Source of the DNA: RUG11894 sp964344335
GTDB taxonomy: Bacteria > Bacillota > Clostridia > Peptostreptococcales > Anaerovoracaceae
Length of the DNA stretch: 64,000 nucleotides
Assembly (NCBI GenBank): GCA_964344335.1
Contig: CAYFMW010000004.1
Location: forward strand, 1 to 64,000
Direction of reading: 5' to 3'
The notes beneath the pieces are model-generated. The model did no database searches. It saw only the letters and a list, made by a program, of their open reading frames with translations, and was not told the origin of the DNA. Each line of letters opens with the position of its first letter. Position 1 is the stretch's first letter. A program made the translations under genes and the position numbers. Positions 1 through 7,307 of the stretch are shown here, one piece after another.

Positions 1-2
1 AT

Positions 3-281
3 GAGCGTAAGGAAGCGGATATTTCAGCAATTATAGAAGAAGAAAGATTAAAGCCCGAAGAAACCCGCCGTTTCATCGACAATGCTTTCCGAGACGGAAT
101 GCTTAAAACGACCGGTACAGCTATTGATAAAATCATGCCACCTGTATCTCGCTTTGGCGGAGGACAAGGGAGCCGAAAGCTGCATCCGCTCCGGCTTCGC
201 TGTGCTCGCCGCTCGCGGGCAGCTCTGGCACGGGACCTGGCGCTGCTCTGCCTTCGCTTCGCTTGGCAATCGCAGGCCTAG
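3..281 (+). pseudogene. hsdR: 3' fragment of type I restriction endonuclease HsdR, truncated
   Basis: The reading frame enters from outside the window and reads ERKEADISAIIEEERLKPEE, then a segment ending IDKIMPPVSRFGGG. This is the conserved C-terminal part of the R (translocase/endonuclease) subunit of type I restriction-modification systems, which in family members continues for about 20-25 more residues to a helix ending near FFEKYFGL. Here the match stops exactly after RFGGG, where the DNA becomes identical to the 3' end of the tRNA-Ser gene downstream. The remaining codons to the stop at 279-281 (QGSRKLHPLRL and on) have no family resemblance and are Arg/Ala rich. The gene is therefore probably broken by an integration or recombination event, or the contig is misjoined here. 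The family call is fairly secure; whether the upstream part is intact cannot be seen. Confidence 0.7.
153..171. repeat. 19-bp copy of tRNA-Ser 3' end (candidate att site)
   Basis: The sequence TTTGGCGGAGGACAAGGGA occurs here and again at 372-390, where it forms the 3' end of the tRNA-Ser gene (minus strand). Both copies have the same orientation. A duplicated tRNA 3' end is the usual scar of integrase-mediated insertion, and this copy lies exactly where the hsdR reading frame loses its family similarity. Part of the match (TTTGGCGGAGGA) could also be native hsdR codons for FGGG, so chance microhomology is possible. Confidence 0.55.
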
Positions 282-335
282 GTCTCCGTCGAACCCCTCG
301 CTACCCGAGGGTTCTTCGTCCTTTATTCGGTCACG

Positions 336-375
336 CAAACACAAACGACCGCCAAAAGGCGGTCGCTTGTGTTTG
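336..375 (-). terminator. long hairpin directly downstream of tRNA-Ser
   Basis: An 18-bp stem (336-353 with 358-375, one G-U equivalent mismatch) encloses the four-base loop AAAA. It begins within the CCA end of the minus-strand tRNA gene. It probably terminates the tRNA transcript, although the T-run after the stem is weak (TTTGCGTG is outside the pairing), so a processing role is also possible. Confidence 0.55.
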
Positions 376-390
376 GCGGAGGACAAGGGA
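372..390. repeat. 19-bp direct repeat copy inside tRNA-Ser (candidate att site)
   Basis: This is the second copy of the 19-bp repeat at 153-171. It spans the encoded CCA end, discriminator, acceptor 3' strand and start of the T-arm of the tRNA-Ser gene. tRNA 3' ends are the classic attachment site of tyrosine-integrase islands; no integrase gene is visible in this window. Confidence 0.55.
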
Positions 391-461
391 CTCGAACCCT
401 CGGGGCCTTTCAGCCTTACTCGCTTTCCAGGCGAGCTCCTTAGCCACTCGGTCAATCCTCC
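374..461 (-). tRNA. tRNA-Ser (anticodon GGA), CCA encoded
   Basis: Read on the minus strand the gene begins GGAGGATTGACCGAGTGGC and ends GTCCTCCGCCA. The seven-base acceptor stem GGAGGAT/GTCCTCC pairs with one T-G pair, the discriminator is G, and CCA is encoded. The anticodon arm is CTCGC-CTGGAAA-GCGAG, giving anticodon GGA. The long variable arm (AAGGCTGAAAGGCCCC) is typical of serine tRNAs, and the T-loop GTTCGAG is intact. It is not in an operon here. The 3' end is duplicated at 153-171, so it is the likely integration target of the element at the left edge. Confidence 0.95.
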
Positions 462-609
462 GTGCCATGCTTGCGAGCGAGAACTCGCCCGACTAGTCTA
501 TAATAAACAATTGCAAAAAGCAAGGAGTTGCAGAGAAAAATCCCGGCGGCGCCAAATTGCATTGAAATTTCGTTTGTAGTATACTTTCTTTGTTTCGTGT
601 TTGCGAAAC

Positions 610-615
610 TATAAT
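610..615 (+). promoter_or_regulatory. -10 element for the TSCPD gene
   Basis: TATAAT lies 17 bases before the ATG of the TSCPD gene at 632, with a G-rich Shine-Dalgarno-like GGGGGT at 621-626. No convincing -35 box was found, so the promoter would have a very short leader of about ten bases. Confidence 0.4.
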
Positions 616-631
616 CTTATGGGGGTATTGA

Positions 632-886
632 ATGAAATACAGTTTTAACACTCGCGGAACCTGTTCCAAGGTCATAAATTTTGATTTGATTGACGGAAAG
701 GTTCACGATTTGTCGTTCGTGCGGGGATGTGACGGCAATCTGAAAGCTATCGCTAAACTCGTAGAAGGGCAGGATGCGATGGAAATAATCAGACTGCTCA
801 AGGGCAACCGCTGCGGACTTAAAAAGACATCCTGCGCGGATCAATTGGCGCTGGCACTCGAAGAGGCACTCGCGCAGTATGGATGA
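632..886 (+). CDS. TSCPD domain-containing protein (TIGR03905-type)
   Basis: An 84-residue stand-alone TSCPD protein. The TSCPD domain is otherwise known as the C-terminal domain of adenosylcobalamin-dependent ribonucleotide reductases, where it may bind metal or nucleic acid; the function of the free-standing clostridial form is not established. The signature TSCAD is at residues 66-70, and further cysteines at 11, 33 and 61 suggest a metal or disulfide site. Length matches the family (about 80 residues). The start is ATG with GGGGGT six bases upstream. The next gene follows 58 bases later in the same direction and may be co-transcribed. Confidence 0.8.
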   Translation: MKYSFNTRGTCSKVINFDLIDGKVHDLSFVRGCDGNLKAIAKLVEGQDAMEIIRLLKGNRCGLKKTSCADQLALALEEALAQYG

Positions 887-944
887 TTTAGAAGCCGGAT
901 AGCGGATCTTTGCCGCTCTTTCAGCTTTAGGGAAGGGGAAAGAT

Positions 945-1505
945 ATGAAGGAATTTTATGAGATAAAGGTCGCCGGGCTTACCAGGCAGTTGCCGATTTG
1001 CCCCTTGAACGAAGATTTATGCATCGCAGGATTCGTCATTTTCGGGGATCCTGAGCTAACCGTGGCGACGGCGCGGGAGCTCATCAAGCTGATGCCCGAA
1101 CACGACTACATGATCACCGCCGAGGCGAAGGGAATTCCGCTCATCCACGAGATGGCTCGCCAGTCCGGAGCTAAGAAATACCTGCTCGCGAGGAAATATA
1201 AAAAACTCTATATGCGCACGCCCTTCAAGGTGACCGTAAATTCCATAACAACCGACTTTACACAGACTCTCTATTTGGACGGGGATGATGCCGCCCTCAT
1301 GAAGGGCAAAAAAATCCTCGTGGTGGACGATGTAATCTCTACCGGTGAATCCATCCGCGCGATAGAAAAGCTCGTAGAGGAGGCAGGCGGCACAGTATGC
1401 GGCCGAATGACGATACTTGCGGAGGGAGAGGCCGCGGAGCGGGACGACATAATATTTTTGGAGAAGCTTCCACTCTTCGACAGAGAGGGCAATCCTCTGG
1501 AGTAG
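945..1505 (+). CDS. purine-type phosphoribosyltransferase (adenine PRTase-like)
   Basis: A 186-residue type I phosphoribosyltransferase. The PRPP-binding loop VVDDVISTGES is at residues 126-136 and the preceding TAEAKG segment (58-63) resembles the hood region of adenine phosphoribosyltransferases. The expected reaction is base plus PRPP to nucleotide plus pyrophosphate in the cytoplasm. Substrate is not certain: sequence flavour favours adenine-like substrates, but family members of unknown specificity exist. The start ATG is preceded by GGGAAGGGG. It is three bases upstream of the kinase/MobA-like fusion gene, so the two are almost certainly one operon; this pairing hints at a shared, unassigned nucleotide pathway rather than routine salvage. 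Confidence 0.8.
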   Translation: MKEFYEIKVAGLTRQLPICPLNEDLCIAGFVIFGDPELTVATARELIKLMPEHDYMITAEAKGIPLIHEMARQSGAKKYLLARKYKKLYMRTPFKVTVNSITTDFTQTLYLDGDDAALMKGKKILVVDDVISTGESIRAIEKLVEEAGGTVCGRMTILAEGEAAERDDIIFLEKLPLFDREGNPLE

Positions 1506-1508
1506 GCC

Positions 1509-2684
1509 ATGACCGAATCGGCAAATATTATTGAGCGCAGGAAAGACAGAATAATAAAAACCTTTGCCTCCCGAATAAATTTCGTGAAGGAACAGGGTGT
1601 ATACGAGAAGCTCAAAGGTACCGGCCTTGCGCCGGAACTGATAGCGGCTCACGACGGAGTGATAGAGCTTCGATTTGTCGAAGGCGAAAACTTCCTCGAA
1701 TACTTTATGTCGATTAAAAACAATCTTGCGGAACAGGCAAAGTGCTTCGAGATGTTCTTTAATTGGTATAAACAGTATAGGAAGGTTACGAATATCGCTC
1801 TCGGCGAAATCGACTTCGATGATTTCATAATCGACGGAGATCGCCTAATTTGTTTGGATTTTGAGCATTGCAAGCCGGGATCCGCAGAGGAGGATATAGC
1901 ACGCTTCGCTTCGCTTTTAGCCATCTATCCGAAGGGCTATACCGCTGCGGGGCTCGAAAGTGCGAAACTTTTTATATGCATAGGTGCGGAGATGATGAGC
2001 TGGCAACCCGATCTTTTGGCTAAGTATGTGCCCATATGCGCGAAGGCGGTCGAAGAGCAGTTATCTTTAAGGTCGCGTCCGGCCATGGCTGAATTCATGG
2101 CGGCTTACTTTACTACCGCCGGCGTGGTGCTCGCGGGGGGTACATCGTCGCGGATGAACGCGGAGAAGCGCAGGCTAAAGTATCGCGGAAGGACAATGGT
2201 CGAGATATCGGCTTCCCTGATTGCCGTCATGCCCAGCAGATTTATTTCCGTGGGTAAGAATGAGAAGTTTTCCATGGCCGGATTCACTGTCGTCAACGAT
2301 CTTAACGCTGACGGAGGGGCCCTGGAGGGCATAGTGCGTTGCCTTGAGTTGAGCGATCAGCCCTGGACCCTTTTTCTGGCCTGCGACATGCCTCTTATCC
2401 CTAAGGATCTGCTTAAATTCTTCCTGAGCTCCCCTAAGGACGAGGCTGATGCCTGTATGTTTACGGTGGGCGGTGAAATTCAGCCCTTCCCTCTGCTTCT
2501 GCGTACTGCAAGTGCGGGGCCGGCGCTCAGCGAGGCGCTCGCCGAAGGCGACAGCGGCATAGCGGAGACCATGCAGGGCAGGCTCCGGGTCAAGACTATA
2601 AGGGCAGAAAAGATTAGAGGATTTGATCCGAGCATGTTTAAGAGCGTCGAAAGCCGAAAGGATTTCGAAGATATAGATATTTAG
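1509..2684 (+). CDS. kinase-like domain fused to MobA-like nucleotidyltransferase
   Basis: A 391-residue two-domain protein. Residues 1-200 resemble the C-lobe of aminoglycoside/choline-type phosphotransferases: LDFEHCKPGSAEEDIARF (116-133) fits the metal-binding Asp and following helix. The catalytic-loop position reads LGEIDFDDFI (98-107) instead of the usual H-G-D-x-x-x-x-N, so catalytic activity is doubtful. Residues 205-391 are a MobA/IspD-like NTP-transferase: LAGGTSSRM (208-216) is the nucleotide-binding signature and LACDMPLIP carries the metal Asp. MobA proper attaches GMP to molybdopterin; whether this protein does so is unknown. It sits in an operon with a phosphoribosyltransferase, with no molybdenum genes nearby. 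Start ATG follows GGAG by seven bases. Confidence 0.7.
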   Translation: MTESANIIERRKDRIIKTFASRINFVKEQGVYEKLKGTGLAPELIAAHDGVIELRFVEGENFLEYFMSIKNNLAEQAKCFEMFFNWYKQYRKVTNIALGEIDFDDFIIDGDRLICLDFEHCKPGSAEEDIARFASLLAIYPKGYTAAGLESAKLFICIGAEMMSWQPDLLAKYVPICAKAVEEQLSLRSRPAMAEFMAAYFTTAGVVLAGGTSSRMNAEKRRLKYRGRTMVEISASLIAVMPSRFISVGKNEKFSMAGFTVVNDLNADGGALEGIVRCLELSDQPWTLFLACDMPLIPKDLLKFFLSSPKDEADACMFTVGGEIQPFPLLLRTASAGPALSEALAEGDSGIAETMQGRLRVKTIRAEKIRGFDPSMFKSVESRKDFEDIDI

Positions 2685-2691
2685 TTGCTTG

Positions 2692-2700
2692 TGATATAAT
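2692..2700 (+). promoter_or_regulatory. extended -10 promoter, leaderless spacing
   Basis: TGATATAAT, an extended -10 element (TG, one base, TATAAT at 2695-2700), ends exactly six bases before the lysozyme ATG at 2707. Transcription would start at or next to the A of the ATG. No Shine-Dalgarno sequence precedes this gene, which fits a leaderless mRNA. Confidence 0.55.
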
Positions 2701-2706
2701 TTACTT

Positions 2707-3702
2707 ATGAAAAAATATTTACTGATAATTTCAATACTGATTGTGATCTTTCTCTTTGCAGCTTGTTCGAAGGATGACGGCGCGCCGGTATCTGTGCCCC
2801 CAAAGCCGGTTTCGCCGGGCAATGATATCGATGAGAATACGGTCTCTATTCAACTCGATACTTTAAAGGATTATGCGGACAGGGGATCTTCGATGTGGGA
2901 ACTTTTGCAGTATATTTTAAAGGACAAGTTTGTCGTCTATAAGGGAGAGGGCGGAAAGTGGCAATATGCGCCTATAGATACGACCCTTGCACAGGCGGAA
3001 TACGACTGGAATAATCTTGTGGAGATTAGGAAAACTCCCCGGGAGCTTTCGTATGTGGAGGCCGGGGAGACAAAATCTATAAAGGGTATCGATGTCTCCA
3101 GATATCAGGGCGAGATAGATTGGGAGAAGGTTGCCGGCGACGGTGTTAAGTTTGTCTTCGTCAGACTGGGTTATCGCGGTTACGAGACCGGCAAGATAGT
3201 CGTCGACGAGCGCTTCGAGGAAAACATTAAGGGCGCCATCGAAAACGGCATCCATGTCGGTGTCTATTTTGTAACTCAGGCCGTAAATGTTGCCGAAGCC
3301 GTTGAAGAGGCTCAGTTCGTGCTCGATGCCGTGCAGGATTACGATATAACCTGGCCCATAGTCCTGGATATAGAAGACGCCGCAAGTGCGACGGCCAGGA
3401 CCGCAGAAATGACTCAAGAGCAGAGGACGGACTGTGCCATCGCTTTCTGTGAAACCGTCCGGGAATCCGGATATACTCCCATGCTTTATTGCAATATCAG
3501 GTGGTTCATGGAGAAGCTCGATATATACCGCATTCAGGATTATCAAAAATGGTTTGCGCAATATTTCAGCAGGCCTTTCTTTCCCTACGATTTTCAGATT
3601 TGGCAGTACAGCAGTACGGGCCGCGTGGAGGGGATAAAAGGCGATGTGGATTTGAATTTGTGCTTTATCGATTATTCGCAGTTCAGCGAAGAATCGGAAT
3701 AG
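2707..3702 (+). CDS. GH25-family lysozyme lipoprotein
   Basis: A 331-residue exported lipoprotein. The N-terminus has a basic start, a hydrophobic stretch and lipobox LFAAC with Cys20, so it should be lipid-anchored on the outer face of the membrane. After a linker, residues 127-325 form a glycoside hydrolase family 25 (Chalaropsis-type muramidase) domain. GIDVSRYQGEIDW (127-139) carries the conserved first-strand Asp129, VLDIED has Asp221 and Glu223 as the catalytic acids, and the QYSSTG and DVDLN motifs near the C-terminus are also family marks. It would cleave the MurNAc-GlcNAc bond of peptidoglycan, in wall turnover or competition. A -10 element six bases before the ATG and the lack of a ribosome binding site suggest a leaderless transcript. 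Confidence 0.9.
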   Translation: MKKYLLIISILIVIFLFAACSKDDGAPVSVPPKPVSPGNDIDENTVSIQLDTLKDYADRGSSMWELLQYILKDKFVVYKGEGGKWQYAPIDTTLAQAEYDWNNLVEIRKTPRELSYVEAGETKSIKGIDVSRYQGEIDWEKVAGDGVKFVFVRLGYRGYETGKIVVDERFEENIKGAIENGIHVGVYFVTQAVNVAEAVEEAQFVLDAVQDYDITWPIVLDIEDAASATARTAEMTQEQRTDCAIAFCETVRESGYTPMLYCNIRWFMEKLDIYRIQDYQKWFAQYFSRPFFPYDFQIWQYSSTGRVEGIKGDVDLNLCFIDYSQFSEESE

Positions 3703-3762
3703 AGAATACAAAAAGGGTAAATCAAAGGGGTGTTCGCACGAATCGTGCGCAAGGAGGGAAAT

Positions 3763-4404
3763 GTGAGAAAGAGACTTTACAAATCGGACAGCGATAAAGC
3801 AATCTTCGGCGTATGCGGAGGAATCGCCGAGTATTTCGACATAGACTCGCTGGTGGTGAGGCTTGTTTTGGTGCTGTTTTCGCTGGCATACGGAGCTGGT
3901 TTGGCGTTCTATATAATTGCAGCTCTCGTAATGCCCAAGAGACCTTCGATATCCGAGAGGCGTTTCGGCCCCGCGCCCGGGGCGGCGCAGGAAGCAGCGG
4001 GCTACAATGTCGGAGGTATGCAGTATGTAAACAGAGCTTCCGACTTTCAGGAGAAGGCGGCTGCTTCCGTAGCAGACAGCGATGGGGATTCGGGTGCCGT
4101 GGATGCGTCCGACGGGTCCGGGAGCGATGAGGACAGGCAGAGGGCTGACGCGCGCAGCAGTTACTACGAGGGAGAGCAGAGCTATCCCGGGCAGGGGATA
4201 CCTGAAGAGGAGCATTATCAAAGCGCTTACAGCCGGAAGCCGGAAAGAATTAAGAATAATAAAAAATATGCCGGAGGGGCTCTACTTATTGCTGTCGGCA
4301 TCTTGATACTTTTGAAGAAATTCCTCCCCTGGATGGACGGATGGGTAATAGTTGCCATAGGGGCGATCGCCACAGGGCTGTTCATCTTGCTGAAAAAGGA
4401 CTGA
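3763..4404 (+). CDS. PspC-domain membrane protein
   Basis: A 213-residue protein. The GTG start at 3763 is chosen because AAGGAGGG lies at 3751-3758 and because RKRLYKSDSDKAIFGVCGGI is the normal beginning of a PspC domain. Residues 1-60 are the PspC domain with one long hydrophobic segment (possibly a hairpin). Residues about 60-160 are acidic, Gly/Ser rich and probably disordered. The last 45 residues form two more membrane helices (ALLIAVGILILL and VVIAIGAIATGLF-like), as in LiaF/DUF5668-type proteins. Proteins of this kind take part in envelope-stress sensing, but no LiaRS-type two-component genes are next to it. It follows the lysozyme by 60 bases. Confidence 0.8.
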   Translation: MRKRLYKSDSDKAIFGVCGGIAEYFDIDSLVVRLVLVLFSLAYGAGLAFYIIAALVMPKRPSISERRFGPAPGAAQEAAGYNVGGMQYVNRASDFQEKAAASVADSDGDSGAVDASDGSGSDEDRQRADARSSYYEGEQSYPGQGIPEEEHYQSAYSRKPERIKNNKKYAGGALLIAVGILILLKKFLPWMDGWVIVAIGAIATGLFILLKKD

Positions 4405-4423
4405 GGCTGTCTCTGCAATTGAA

Positions 4424-5848
4424 ATGGCTGAAGACAGGAAGAGTAGGAGAAAATTATATATAGGATACGGCCTCGGATTTCTCTGTGACCCCTGTTGCTA
4501 TCAGTTTATGGCTCTGTACCAGATACTGTTTCTGACGAAGGTCGCCGGACTGAGTGCCGCTCATGCGGGGACTGTAAGCTCCATCTCCATGATGGCGGAT
4601 GCGGTATTCGGTCTGGTTGCAGGTAAGTTTTCCGACAATTTGAGGAGTCGTTTCGGCAGGAGACGGCCCCTTTTGCTTGCTGTAACATTCACTATGCCGC
4701 TTGCCTTTTGCATGATGTTCAGAAGCGTTGAGGCGGCAGACGAGGCCAAGCTTGCATATTATATGAGCTTTGGAATATTGTTCTGGATTTCTTTTGCGGT
4801 ATGCTTTGTGAGCTATGTTTCACTTGGTGCGGATGTCGCAAGGGATTACGACGACAGGATAATCCTCGACAGCTATTCAAAAGTATTCTCTACTATTGCC
4901 GCTATAGTCGGCACAGCCCTGCCGCTTACCGCTATAGACTTTATGATTGGCAGGGGCGTGCGCGAAAGCGACGCATGGTTTTCTTATGCTCTGCTGCTTG
5001 CGTTTATAGTATTCACCGGCCTCTTTATATGCTGGAATGTGACGAGGGGGCAAGAAAAACCCGTATCGGGCAAGCCCGAAAAGCAGGGCCTTGCCGGCTT
5101 CGTAAGAGACTGTGCGCAGCTGATGACGCTGAGGCCCTACCGCAAAATAATATTATCCAAAATTGCAAGCAGCGTCAGTTATATTACTTTCTCCGGCACT
5201 TTGGTTTTCTTTATAAGCTTCGTTATGGAAGGAGATTCCCGCTTTACGGTGCTGCTATACACGCTGAGCAATATATTCACCCTGTTCCTTGTACCGTTTG
5301 TCGCCAAGACGACGCTCAAGATAGGAAAGCGAAGTTATATAGTTCTTTCTCAGCTTGCGACCGCTTTGCTGGGCATGCTCTTCGGGCTTTTCGGGGTACG
5401 GGGAAAACTGGCTCTAGTCGCCTTTATGCTCATAATAGTATTCGGTCAATCGAGTTTTTGGCAGCTTTGCAATTCAAATCTCTACGATATGACGGATTTG
5501 GATTTTTACAAGTTTCGCAGGAGAAGGGAGGGTAATATCATGGCCCTTCAGAGTTTTCTCAACACGATGGGTTCCGCCGTTGCGATTAAGCTTTACACTT
5601 GGATGCTCGAATTATCGGGATTTTCCGTCGCTTCCGCTACTCAGCCGGATGCGGCTCTCAGGATGCTGAATGTCCTTTTTATATGGGTGCCGTCGATAGC
5701 GGCGCTTGCAGCGGGCTACATAATGTGGACTTATAAGGTCGACAAGCATCGTTTTATGCTTTTAAAGGAGCATCTCGACAGACTGGAGGAGGGCGAGGAA
5801 GGTCTGCGCGAAGAGGAAATGGCACAGATTGAAGAGATGTTCGCCTAG
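4424..5848 (+). CDS. MFS transporter of the GPH (MelB-like) sugar:cation symporter family
   Basis: A 474-residue integral membrane protein with about twelve hydrophobic helices. The N-terminal DPCCYQFMALYQ-type first helix, and the cytoplasmic loop with GRRRP after helix 2, are typical of the glycoside-pentoside-hexuronide:cation symporters. The family imports sugars or glycosides with sodium or protons; the substrate here cannot be told. No glycosidase is nearby. A short acidic cytoplasmic tail follows the last helix. The gene starts 19 bases after the PspC gene with only a weak ribosome binding site, so co-transcription is likely. Confidence 0.8.
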   Translation: MAEDRKSRRKLYIGYGLGFLCDPCCYQFMALYQILFLTKVAGLSAAHAGTVSSISMMADAVFGLVAGKFSDNLRSRFGRRRPLLLAVTFTMPLAFCMMFRSVEAADEAKLAYYMSFGILFWISFAVCFVSYVSLGADVARDYDDRIILDSYSKVFSTIAAIVGTALPLTAIDFMIGRGVRESDAWFSYALLLAFIVFTGLFICWNVTRGQEKPVSGKPEKQGLAGFVRDCAQLMTLRPYRKIILSKIASSVSYITFSGTLVFFISFVMEGDSRFTVLLYTLSNIFTLFLVPFVAKTTLKIGKRSYIVLSQLATALLGMLFGLFGVRGKLALVAFMLIIVFGQSSFWQLCNSNLYDMTDLDFYKFRRRREGNIMALQSFLNTMGSAVAIKLYTWMLELSGFSVASATQPDAALRMLNVLFIWVPSIAALAAGYIMWTYKVDKHRFMLLKEHLDRLEEGEEGLREEEMAQIEEMFA

Positions 5849-5893
5849 CGGGCGGGTTCAAATTTCGGAGGCCCGGGCCCGAAATGCCCGCGC
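5848..5893. repeat. GC-rich inverted repeat between transporter and aminotransferase genes
   Basis: Nested palindromic arms GCGGGC/GCCCGC and ATTTCGG/CCGAAAT surround the core GGCCCGGGCC. It lies just after the transporter stop codon. There is no T-run, so it may be a 3' stability hairpin or a protein-binding site rather than an intrinsic terminator. Confidence 0.45.
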
Positions 5894-5926
5894 ATAAAAA
5901 TAAGCTTTGAAGACTTGGTTAAAGAG

Positions 5927-5956
5927 TTAACAATATTAATTTAATTGTGCTATAAT
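5927..5956 (+). promoter_or_regulatory. sigma-A-type promoter for the aminotransferase gene
   Basis: TTAACA (5927-5932) and TATAAT (5951-5956) are separated by 18 bases, about 50 bases before the aminotransferase start at 6006. Confidence 0.65.
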
Positions 5957-6005
5957 ATTTCCGCATGATTATTAACTGCGCATGCAGATAAAAGAGGAGG
6001 ACAAA

Positions 6006-7202
6006 ATGAAATTTTCCAGCAAAATTAAACAGTGCGCTCTTTCCCCGATCAGGAAATTCTACCCGTACCAGGTAGCTTGCCAGAACAGGGGAATGAAAAT
6101 CTATCGGCTCAACATCGGCCAGCCTGACATCAAGACGCCGGAGCAGTTCTTCGAGGCGGTTCGCAATTTCAAGCAGCCGGTTCTCTCCTATGCTCCCTCG
6201 CCGGGTATGCCCGAGACCATAAAGAAGGTCGAGGAATACTACAGGAATATAGGTGTCGAAATTGAGTCGGGCGATGTTACCATAACCACCGGAGGCAGCG
6301 AGGCCATCACTTTCTCTCTTGCCTGCATTCTGGATGACGGCGACGAGATTCTTATTCCGGAGCCCTTCTACCCGAATTACAGAACTTTTACATATACGAC
6401 AGGTGCTAAGATAGTCCCCATCCCGACTAAGGCGGAAGAAGGCTATCGCTATGCGGATAGAGAAAAGATAGAAAAGCTCATAACTCCCAATACCAGGGCG
6501 ATCATGTTCACAAATCCCGGCAATCCTACCGGAAATGTGCTCACTGCCGACGAACGCAGGCTAATGGCCGATATCGCGAAGGATCATGACCTGTGGCTGA
6601 TTGCGGACGAGGTCTACAGGGAATTCACCTACGAAGGGGAGCCCCTCGCAACCATGGGAACTTTCAGCGACATCTGGGACAGGCTCATAATAATCGACTC
6701 TGTGTCCAAGAGATTCTCCGCCTGCGGCGCGAGGATAGGTGCGGTAATCTGCAAGAACAAGGAGTTCCAGGGCGAGTTTATGAAGCTCTGCCAGGCCAGA
6801 CTCTCGGTTCCCACGATCGACCAGCTGGCTTCGGCCGCCCTCTACGATGTTGAACCCTCTTACTTCGAGGAGGTCAACAAGGAATACAAGAAGAGGAGAG
6901 ACACCCTCTATGCGGAATTGAAGAAGATTCCGGGGATCGTCTGCGCAAATCCCCAGGGTGCTTTCTACATGATGGTTAAGCTGCCCGTGGACAGCGCAGA
7001 GGACTTCCTCATCTGGCTGCTGACCGAGTTCGACGACAATGGCGAGACGGTAATGTTTGCACCCGGTGCCGGATTCTATCAGACCGAAGGCGCGGGCGTA
7101 GACGAGGTGAGAATTGCATATGTTCTCAAATCCGAGGAGCTGGTAAGAGCCATCGAGTTGCTCGGAAAGGCTATAGAGCAGTACAACGCGATAAAAAAGT
7201 AA
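6006..7202 (+). CDS. class I/II PLP-dependent aminotransferase
   Basis: A 398-residue fold-type I pyridoxal-phosphate aminotransferase of the aspartate aminotransferase superfamily. The start ATG at 6006 is preferred over 5982 because GAGGAGG lies at 5994-6000, just ahead of it. The NPGNPTGNV motif is near residues 170-178, the schiff-base lysine is in SVSKRFS (Lys235), and GARIGAVI supplies the phosphate-binding Arg. Proteins of this subtype (starting with SxKIxxCxxSPIRKF) are usually annotated as aspartate or broad-specificity aminotransferases; the exact amino acid is not resolvable. It is monocistronic between its own promoter and a strong terminator. Confidence 0.85.
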   Translation: MKFSSKIKQCALSPIRKFYPYQVACQNRGMKIYRLNIGQPDIKTPEQFFEAVRNFKQPVLSYAPSPGMPETIKKVEEYYRNIGVEIESGDVTITTGGSEAITFSLACILDDGDEILIPEPFYPNYRTFTYTTGAKIVPIPTKAEEGYRYADREKIEKLITPNTRAIMFTNPGNPTGNVLTADERRLMADIAKDHDLWLIADEVYREFTYEGEPLATMGTFSDIWDRLIIIDSVSKRFSACGARIGAVICKNKEFQGEFMKLCQARLSVPTIDQLASAALYDVEPSYFEEVNKEYKKRRDTLYAELKKIPGIVCANPQGAFYMMVKLPVDSAEDFLIWLLTEFDDNGETVMFAPGAGFYQTEGAGVDEVRIAYVLKSEELVRAIELLGKAIEQYNAIKK

Positions 7203-7216
7203 GCATATAAAAAGAA

Positions 7217-7247
7217 GGGCCGAAGCGAAAGCTTCGGCTCTTTTTTT
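7217..7247 (+). terminator. intrinsic terminator after the aminotransferase
   Basis: Ten-base arms GGGCCGAAGC and GCTTCGGCTC (one wobble/mismatch at the base) enclose GAAA and are followed by seven T (7241-7247). Confidence 0.9.
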
Positions 7248-7273
7248 GCCCCAATTTTACAGATTCTCCCTTG

Positions 7274-7301
7274 TTGTTTTTTGGTCCTACTATGTTAAAA
7301 T
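7274..7301 (+). promoter_or_regulatory. promoter with leaderless spacing before Fic-like gene
   Basis: TTGTTT (7274-7279), a 16-base spacer and TAAAAT (7296-7301) with an upstream TG form an extended -10 promoter. The ATG at 7308 begins exactly six bases after the -10, and there is no Shine-Dalgarno sequence. Confidence 0.55.
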
Positions 7302-7307
7302 ATTTAT

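Noticed and set aside
255..330. Possible second tRNA on the minus strand (GGTTCGAC resembles a T-loop)
   Set aside because: No acceptor stem, anticodon arm or D-arm can be folded around it.
82..579. Plus-strand 165-codon open frame across the left end
   Set aside because: It runs through the tRNA-Ser gene and its hairpin; composition is Arg/Ser rich with no family resemblance.
2917..4221. Long minus-strand frame of 434 codons
   Set aside because: It is antisense to the lysozyme and PspC genes, which have clear family motifs; no ribosome binding site or motif on the minus strand.
5849..5893. Intrinsic terminator after the sugar symporter
   Set aside because: The palindrome is strong but has no T-run; kept only as an inverted repeat.
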